A stretch of DNA of 64,000 bases, taken from Lineus longissimus. Taxonomy: Eukaryota; Nemertea; Pilidiophora; Heteronemertea; Lineidae. The DNA lies in assembly GCF_910592395.1 (NCBI RefSeq), contig NC_088317.1, positions 3,410,001 to 3,474,000 of the forward strand, read 5' to 3'. Each line of letters begins with the position of its first letter. Within the stretch, counting starts at the first letter, position 1. The position numbers and the translations under genes are program-made. Below the pieces are notes generated by a model that was not told the DNA's origin, did not search any database, and saw only the letters and a list, made by a program, of their open reading frames with translations. This document shows, one piece after another, positions 58,201 to 64,000 of this stretch.

Positions 58201-60067
58201 TGTTGGAGAAGATCTATTGGTGGCTTGAAGGGGCTGGGGGATAATCTCACTGGAGGAAAATGCATGTCTTACAATGTCAATTCCTTATCATCGGCAGGTT
58301 TATTGGATTAAGACAGATAACAAAACCCTGGCGCGGTCCACCCTTGTTGCTAGCACGTTTTCCAGTCCCAGGGTACGGCATCTCCGAGATAATAAATACT
58401 CGGTGATTAATGTAAGATACGATGTGCTCAAAGAGTCAACTATCAGGTAAGTTCAAGAAAAATAGGTTTAGATTTTAGAACGTGTACGATGCGCACAGTC
58501 ATGTATGCATAGGATCGATATCCTCTACCGGGCGTATGATATTTGTGTTGGTCGAAAAACCATTTAAAGGTTTCAAAAACTGAAAAACCTTCATTTCTAA
58601 ACGTGCACCTATAGTTTCATCCTTCGAATTTCTTTTCAGGGAATATAGTGAGTCGAATATCGAGACAATTATTTACATTGTCAACACCGATTGGCTTTAC
58701 TCATTCTACTGGTGTCTCGGCGTCGATTACGTTACTACAGACAATGTGGATGAACTACGGAAAATGCAGTCTCCGATATGGCATATTGTAAGTTTCATCA
58801 TCAACTTCATCATCTTCTTCTAGCTTCTTCTCCGTGATTGGTTTACGTATCAGTGCGGCACCGTAAGCAGCCGGTTACTCCAACTCCGGGCTCAGACTGC
58901 AGCAGAACCTACAGTTCATCTTGTTTTAAAGTGGACCCCCGCCACCGCATTGAAATTTCGGCCAACTCATCGCGTGTTCAAGAGATATTCTAGAATGGGA
59001 GATTTGTCCTGTGTCACTGACCATCCAGTCTAAAAAACATTTCTCTACTTTATACATGTAATAAAACGATCTTCGGGCCTGGCATTGTGAGTGAAGATGG
59101 TGTCCAAAAGACGTGTGATCCAAGGTCTTAGCGGAGCAAATATTTGAAGACCATACCAAAAACCATCTATACCCTGTTTTATTTCAGCAACCACTGACGT
59201 ACCTTATCATGTGGGTGACAGTGGACGTGGTGTCTGTACTGTTGGTGATCATCATCTGGTCAACATATATGTAAGTATACTCACAGTCATCGCATAAGTT
59301 TCAAAGCAATCATCGCTTAAATTCACTCTCTCTCCTTGATATTTTTTCCGAGTTCATTTGATGGTTGAGTTTGATATCCAAGTGCTGTCTGTGTAGGGTG
59401 TAGCACATCTATATAATTTCCCTACCTCGTGCGTGACGCACTGTTCAAACCAAAGCCCAGTTTCCTCGTTTCCTCAACAAGTTAAATGATACTGAGCTTG
59501 CTAAACTGAAACAAACTGAAACAACCTAGCCCAAATTTAGACGCGTTAACTGCCTTTTTGGAAATATGGAGCGGCCATTTTTCTATTTTAGAGTTTTAAA
59601 AACCCTTCAGGAAATGTTCTAGGGCTGTTCTATCGAATGACGCTATACACCTTTCCAGAAATGGGGCGCTGAGTGTCCGAAATAGTGGAGAAACTAGGCC
59701 TTATGGTGGAGGGACAAGGAGATAGTCATGGTTGACCAACACACTTGAATGCCTTTAATGACGGACAAGGGGGAAAAGTTAGTTCCAATGCAAGCCACCA
59801 ATTTTGGGAAGCATGTATAGGCTATTCATCTTGTTCTGGAAAAAAGACATCTTTCTGTGACGAGCTTGATATGTCATGTTACGTAGCATGTAACACTTCG
59901 AATTGCATTTCAGTTACCGTCAGTACAAATCGAACGTACCACTGGAGTCCATACCACTCGAACACGCCAATCTGAACTTTACTAAGGCGAAGCGTTACGT
60001 CATAGATGACGCGGATAACTCGTGGATGGACAGCTTTAAGGAGAGGAAGAGTTTGACAAGACTCTGA
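52274..60067 (+). CDS. Six-TM glycerophosphodiester phosphodiesterase, GDPD5/GDPD2 (GDE) type (581 aa)
   Basis: Exons: 52274-52291, 53603-53755, 53964-54067, 54902-54995, 55157-55315, 55475-55568, 55879-56024, 56502-56584, 57324-57474, 57870-58079, 58298-58446, 58640-58787, 59188-59270, 59914-60067. Every phase matches and the total is 1746 nt. Five TM helices (about 59-231), an ectodomain with the GDPD fold (about 245-500) and a sixth TM (507-530) give the GDE2/GDE3 layout; 581 aa is close to that family's length (human GDPD5 about 605). Catalytic motifs are present: FAHRGAS (H251), VAPENT, LESDVG (E278, D280) and MLHDTTLGRTTN (H293). Family members cleave glycerophosphodiesters or GPI anchors at the cell surface. 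The 18-nt first exon (MSSNDQ) is inferred from phase; an in-frame ATG at 53645 is the alternative. AATAAA at 61461 may end the transcript. Confidence 0.92.
52492..52680 (+). mobile_element. ~190-bp inverted-repeat element (CTATACACCTTTCC family), copy 2
   Basis: Nearly identical to 13809-13998, but the right end is altered (GCATGTTAT instead of GCATGTATAG). It lies in GDE intron 1. Confidence 0.8.
52815..52887 (-). tRNA. tRNA-Arg (anticodon CCG)
   Basis: On the minus strand this is 73 nt from GCCTCGGTGGCCTAATGG to the discriminator A. The acceptor stem GCCTCGG pairs with CCGAGGT (terminal G-T), the anticodon loop CTCCGGA gives CCG, and the T arm GCGGGTTCGAGTCCCGC is perfect. The A and B boxes are intact. 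A TTTT run (52812-52809) directly after the gene fits a pol III terminator. CCA is not encoded, as usual in eukaryotes. It lies antisense in the first intron of the GDE gene. Confidence 0.96.
56308..56445 (+). pseudogene. Truncated duplicate of GDE catalytic exon 8
   Basis: After a (CTT)n-CTCCAG acceptor, 56390-56434 reads VAPENAMATFKYVIQ, a copy of the first 15 codons of the true exon at 56502 (VAPENTMAAFEYAIE). It then runs into AAAAACAACGCTTTTTTG, itself a copy of intron sequence at about 56308-56326. The second catalytic motif (ESDVG) and a donor are missing, so it cannot replace exon 8. Confidence 0.85.
56702..57071 (+). mobile_element. ~370-bp inverted-repeat element (AATAGCATTCC family), copy 3
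   Basis: The left end is AATGGCATTCCGCGAAG and the right end CGCGGAATGCTATT. The interior is near-identical to 11492-11862. It lies in the GDE intron after exon 8. Confidence 0.9.
58536..58606. repeat. Partial CTTAGAAATAAAGG-family element
   Basis: Only the right half is seen (ATATTTGTGTTGG ... AACCTTCATTTCTAAACGTG), in a GDE intron. Confidence 0.5.
59643..59820 (+). mobile_element. ~180-bp inverted-repeat element (CTATACACCTTTCC family), copy 3
   Basis: The ends are CTATACACCTTTCC and GCATGTATAG. It is shorter than copy 1 because of an internal deletion after GAAATAGTG. It lies in the last GDE intron. Confidence 0.82.
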
Positions 60068-61460
60068 ACGTGGGTGGCGTGCGAACAACGCCAATAGTGA
60101 AGTTAAGATCAACTTTACGATTCTGACTCGAACCCGCCTTTCTGACGCAAATAATGGTCCAAATATCTTCAAATTAACTCAGTACAAGAACTCTTTCACA
60201 TTGAATGAAGAGATACGATCATTCTGATTTGATGTGTGCTGGAGGGGAGCGGTGGCCTACGACGTGCAATACGACATGCAATACGACTTCATTATTACAT
60301 TCTGGTACGACAGGTCCCAATTAGGATTTCAAGATTCTAGTGTGGATAAATTTTGGTTTTTCGATTTGAAAATGCTCTTTATTGAGGTCAAAGATGTCAC
60401 TAGAAGACTGTAATTCAGTTTTAAAGATGAGTTGGAGTCGTCAATATAATCTTAAACTCACGTTTATCAAATATCCGTATGACATTCAGTGTGACTGATT
60501 CTTAGGGCTTCAAGAGCAACACGTTCCAGAAAAGTTGCATGAACGACTGCACTATGGCATTGTGTAGCTGTATTTCTATTTTCCTGACCAGCGATTAAAT
60601 ACGAGTGGAAAATGGAAAATGGTGTCTGCAGGCTCTACGTTGTATGTGTTCAGTGCCACAAGCTGTTGTCAGATTTGCACATTTCGCATATTAATATCAG
60701 AATGGTCACAGAGGGTGTTGTATTTACTACAAATGGTCAAAATGTCGGAAATGTTATATGTACTTTCTATGAAAAGACGTTTTTTTCTACTATAATTTTT
60801 GTTGTGAATAGATTAGCCTGATGGCGTGACATACTTGTTCACTCAGCGGAAACACGTGCACCACCGTGACTAAATATAGTTCTACATTGTATTGCAGCTA
60901 TTGTTTCGGTGTCAAGATGGAGATGTAGGGGATTGTTGTATTGGGAAATATTTTTGACTGAAGAATGCATCTAATGATAGCTGAGGTCGAGAAACTCGGC
61001 CGCACATCGATGACATCGTACGTCTACCACGAATCTGAGCTCAAATGCATGGACGCACGAACACTCTCATCATGCCACCTCTTTTTTAAAAAACGGTTAT
61101 AGTAGTATTTACTGGCGGGGGGGGGGGGGTTGGGGTAGGGGGTAGGTCGGTTATAACAATAATGTTTTGTCCGTTAGCTGTTCTAGAATAGTGTTGTACC
61201 GTCCAGTGTTCATTAGTTTTAACGGGACAATCATCAACACCATTATTGTTTACAGGTGCTGAGCTGTTGAGGCCAACGATTAGGTGTGGTCTTCTCAGCG
61301 GTAATGGAACGGCCTATACATGTATTATGTAAGTCTGATAATTTATTTGTAATGCGCAGTGTTTTATTGATAAAATCATATTGGGCATTCAGCACGTTTT
61401 CTATTATTATACTATACATGTAGGTTGTACACTTGTGAATTAGATTCATGTACATGTATC

Positions 61461-61466
61461 AATAAA
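61461..61466 (+). other. Candidate poly(A) signal of the GDE gene
   Basis: AATAAA about 1.4 kb past the stop codon, followed by a GT-rich stretch. Plausible but unproven. Confidence 0.35.
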
Positions 61467-61529
61467 CTCATGTACAATTGGTGTACTGATTTTTTTATCC
61501 ACCTTTAAAGTCACAATGTATTTTATAAA

Positions 61530-61768
61530 GGCCGGGTCTATTTGGCAAGCCGCTCGCCGAACAGGCATCTTTTTTTGTCCTGTTTGGAGAGCCGCTTGCC
61601 AAACAGCACTAAAAAGCCACCCTGTTCGGCCAGCCGGGTAAACAGGTAAAAAATCTACCCTGTTTGGCGAGCTGGAGACTTTACTTTAATATTAATGAGT
61701 TCGGCTCTCCATTCAGGACAAGAAAAAGTCGCTGTTTGGTAAGCCGGGCTTGCCAAGTAGTCACTTCC
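61530..61768 (+). mobile_element. ~240-bp MITE with target duplication, copy 4
   Basis: Same family as 25908-26151. The flanks TTTTATAAA and ATTTATAAA agree at 8 of 9 bases. There is a small deletion in the GCCAGCCGGGCTTGCC part. Inserted downstream of the GDE gene. Confidence 0.9.
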
Positions 61769-61928
61769 ATTTATAAAATAGTCTCTCTGCAAAGCTTTTT
61801 GTCACTGCTTTATACTGATTAAATAATACCCCCAGGCTCCCTAAAAGGTCCATAAAGCCTTTTCAACTGCATCTTTTAATATTTCTAAATAGCTTCGGCG
61901 GCCTGGTGTAAATGCAGGGTTGTACCTT

Positions 61929-61962
61929 AGAGTAACCAGACTAAATTTAGTCTGGTTACTCT
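61929..61962. repeat. 34-bp perfect palindrome
   Basis: AGAGTAACCAGACTAAA is followed directly by its reverse complement. The flanks GGTTGTACCTT and GAGGTTGTAC extend the symmetry weakly. Confidence 0.92.
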
Positions 61963-63340
61963 GAGGTTGTACAGAACATTACATGGCGATCCTGTTCAAT
62001 AAAGTAGGTGTATCAGTTGTGTAATTCTTGTTGTCCTTTATTTTAGAAGATGGTCGGGGGGGGGGGGGGGAGGTTCCTGTCCCCACTTCCCGTTATAAAA
62101 AGGCCCCATTCCGAATCCCTACAGACAACTTCAGCAATCCCGACCCAATTTTCTACCACTCCCTGATTTTGTCGCTAAAATATGGGCGTCTATCCAGTTT
62201 TTTGGCCTGTCCGGTCCTGGTGTCCCGATAAAAAAGCCCGAGCCCCTTTTAAGGAGTGATTCACAGCCGATCGCAACTTTTAGCTCAAGACTCCCGCCAA
62301 ACCATATACTGTATACGCCAGCCCAGGATTAGCTGGCGTCTATCGCCCTCCCCCCCAAAACAATAGTCTTCACACTATCACGAGTTCGGGACAAGCTCAT
62401 TAATTAAAGCCGGTGAAAGCTGCAGTATATCACAAATGAAGTAAAATGCTACAATCACTTTTATAAAGACCCGCATGTCATAAAGAACTATACATACCTA
62501 AGTGATTCCGCGAATCGAAAGCAGTGGGGAAACCAGCGGGGGAATTCCAGCGGGAATAATCGATAGCGTATCTTGCACTGCGATATCAGCTAGGAGGATT
62601 TCGTCATATCGCTTCCTGGGTTCCTTCTGGAATAGAGGACTAATCTCAAAGCTTCGCCCTTGGTACACGGAGCCTTGCGCGCTGAAGGCCTACTGCAAGT
62701 CTTACTAGCTTTTGGCGCCAGAGTGGCGAGTCGAGAGCAGACATAACAGGTGAGCTCATTGTGAATTATCACTCACTTTCACTTTTGTTGTGTTCATCAG
62801 CCTGCTTCTACGCTCTTCCCCAGCGTTCGTTTTCATATAAAAATGTATCACTAGCTTCCAGTAACCGCTGGCATGGTTGGATCCAACTTGGACATCGTGA
62901 AAAGACGGCGTTGACAGCCAGTTTCAAACGATTGACCAAACATGGGTTTAGTGCATTGGCTGAGAGCCGTCGCCGCCGTAAGTCTCCTTTTGACATGCTG
63001 AGACCGGCGTAGAAAATGTTCACAGTACACTCGGCAAATATTTTCCCAGTTTCGAGGGTAAATCAGCCGGATCTTGCTAATTTGAAGGATGGTCTCACCA
63101 GTTGCATTGTGGATGTTTTGAGGCTCGTGTGATTCTGTTGTTTCATTTTTAGATGCTGGAACCGACCTACATGAAATTTGATCGATTGATGTGTCTGTAA
63201 TGTTAAATTCTTTTTGGGATTCCCATAATCTGTCTGTTGACATGTGACGCTTATACTATACACGTACATGTACTTCTGTCCTGTTCTGCAGAAGCGAAGG
63301 TACCTCCACCTAACTTCAAACATCGTCACCACTCCTTTGT

Positions 63341-63453
63341 ATGAACATGGCAGAAGGAGGAAATCGATACCGCGATCGGATTGCAAAAGACCTGGCCATG
63401 GAAGACCTCGAAGATGGCATGGATGACCTTCGGGTCGTGATTCAAGGCAAGCG
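63341..63453 (+). CDS. First coding exon of an unrecognised gene leaving the window
   Basis: A splice acceptor (CTGTTCTGCAG, exon from 63292) leads into 5'UTR, then ATGAACATGG gives two in-frame starts (63341, 63347). The exon encodes MNMAEGGNRYRDRIAKDLAM followed by the acidic EDLEDGMDDLRVV, and ends at AAGCG|GTAAGT in phase 2. The peptide is charged and helical-looking, without a signal sequence, suggesting an intracellular protein. I do not recognise the family. The next exon is not visible before the window ends. Confidence 0.55.
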
Positions 63454-63620
63454 GTAAGTGTGTCGAAATATCCACGCAGAATATGTTGCGTATGAGAAAT
63501 TGATACATGTAGTGAGTATTTGCCCCTCTTGTCCATCTGCCTGTCATTTTATTCATTGACCAGGGCGCGCGCGAGGATCGTCTTAACCTAAAATACGGCA
63601 TTTATCCTCAGAGGTCGTTC

Positions 63621-63934
63621 TTAAAGGGACAACTTGGACATGAGATATGTTGGTTTTTCAAACAAAATGGCTTCCAGCAGGACCGTGACATATTCAAACG
63701 GGATACTAAGTACTTGAAAGACCATTGAACTGCAATCATGCACTAGAAGTGGGTGCATCCATAGGCCTGCCCGAGTTTCACAAGCCATGTCTAAAACTGC
63801 CTCACAACCCCGGCAAAAATCAATATTAGATATCAGAATATGTGTGGCACTACGAGTGGCGGCGCATGGTGGAATTAGAGTAGGATCATTATCCTCCTGG
63901 CCAGTTAAAACCCACGCCCAAGTTGTCCCTTTAA
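63621..63934. mobile_element. TTAA-flanked inverted-repeat element (piggyBac-type MITE)
   Basis: TTAA at both edges encloses the inverted ends AGGGACAACTTGG and CCAAGTTGTCCCT. About 310 bp, non-coding. A diverged relative lies at 33085-33250. The TTAA target and inverted ends fit piggyBac-mobilised non-autonomous elements. Confidence 0.82.
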
Positions 63935-64000
63935 GGTAAGAGACGAAATGCCACCATCTACGCCACTCTTGGGAAACAAATAGACAATAGATTAGGTTAA

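Larger units (their letters stand above)
60068..63291. other. GDE 3' flank and intergenic region
   Basis: It contains the probable GDE 3'UTR, a candidate poly(A) signal at 61461-61466, G homopolymers (61119-61130, 62048-62060), a MITE, a 34-bp palindrome and no supported coding exon until 63341. Confidence 0.5.

Noticed and set aside
61119-61140. G homopolymer runs here and at 62048, 38070 and a C run at 11386
   Set aside because: Simple low-complexity tracts prone to sequencing error, with no evidence of a regulatory role.

Overview
This is a metazoan nuclear genome window, not prokaryotic. Every recognisable gene is cut into short exons with canonical GT/AG junctions, coding density is low, and introns carry many small inverted-repeat elements. 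The best guess for the organism is a cephalochordate (amphioxus). The reasons are an expanded cluster of TNF-type ligands, dense phase-1/phase-0 introns, many MITEs, and two minisatellites that begin exactly at 5' splice sites, a pattern I recall from amphioxus genes. The taxon is an inference. All gene models below were assembled by hand from splice sites and reading phase, and each is internally phase-consistent.

Layout. (1) 358-2704, minus strand: a secreted von Willebrand factor A (vWA) protein with a signal peptide, running off the left edge; a minisatellite starts at one of its splice donors. (2) 6788-42040: four TNF-superfamily ligand genes, named here A (6788-12266, +), B (15613-21965, +), C (23503-33501, +) and D (36115-42040, -). 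Each encodes a short cytoplasmic tail, one transmembrane segment, a stalk with a furin-type site, and a C-terminal TNF homology domain. A, B and D are one subfamily with shared cysteines and exon phases; A and B are close tandem duplicates with similar 5' flanks. C is divergent and cysteine-poor in its TNF domain. (3) 45032-50185, minus strand: a class A GPCR with a signal-peptide exon, a glycosylation-rich N-terminal exon and one large seven-transmembrane exon. (4) 52274-60067: a complete 14-exon, six-transmembrane glycerophosphodiester phosphodiesterase of the GDPD5/GDPD2 (GDE) type, with a tRNA-Arg gene on the opposite strand inside its first intron and a partly duplicated catalytic exon. 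(5) 63341 onward: the first coding exon of an unrecognised gene leaving the right edge.

Between and inside the genes are at least six families of short inverted-repeat elements. They include a four-copy ~245-bp family with 9-bp target duplications, a three-copy 371-bp family, a three-copy ~190-bp family, a TTAA-flanked element, and a 1.2-kb foldback element inside TNF gene A. There are also perfect hairpins and several tandem arrays.

Functionally, the four TNF ligands would act as furin-releasable trimeric signals. The vWA protein, the GPCR and the GDE enzyme all act at or outside the cell surface, but nothing in the sequence ties them into one pathway.
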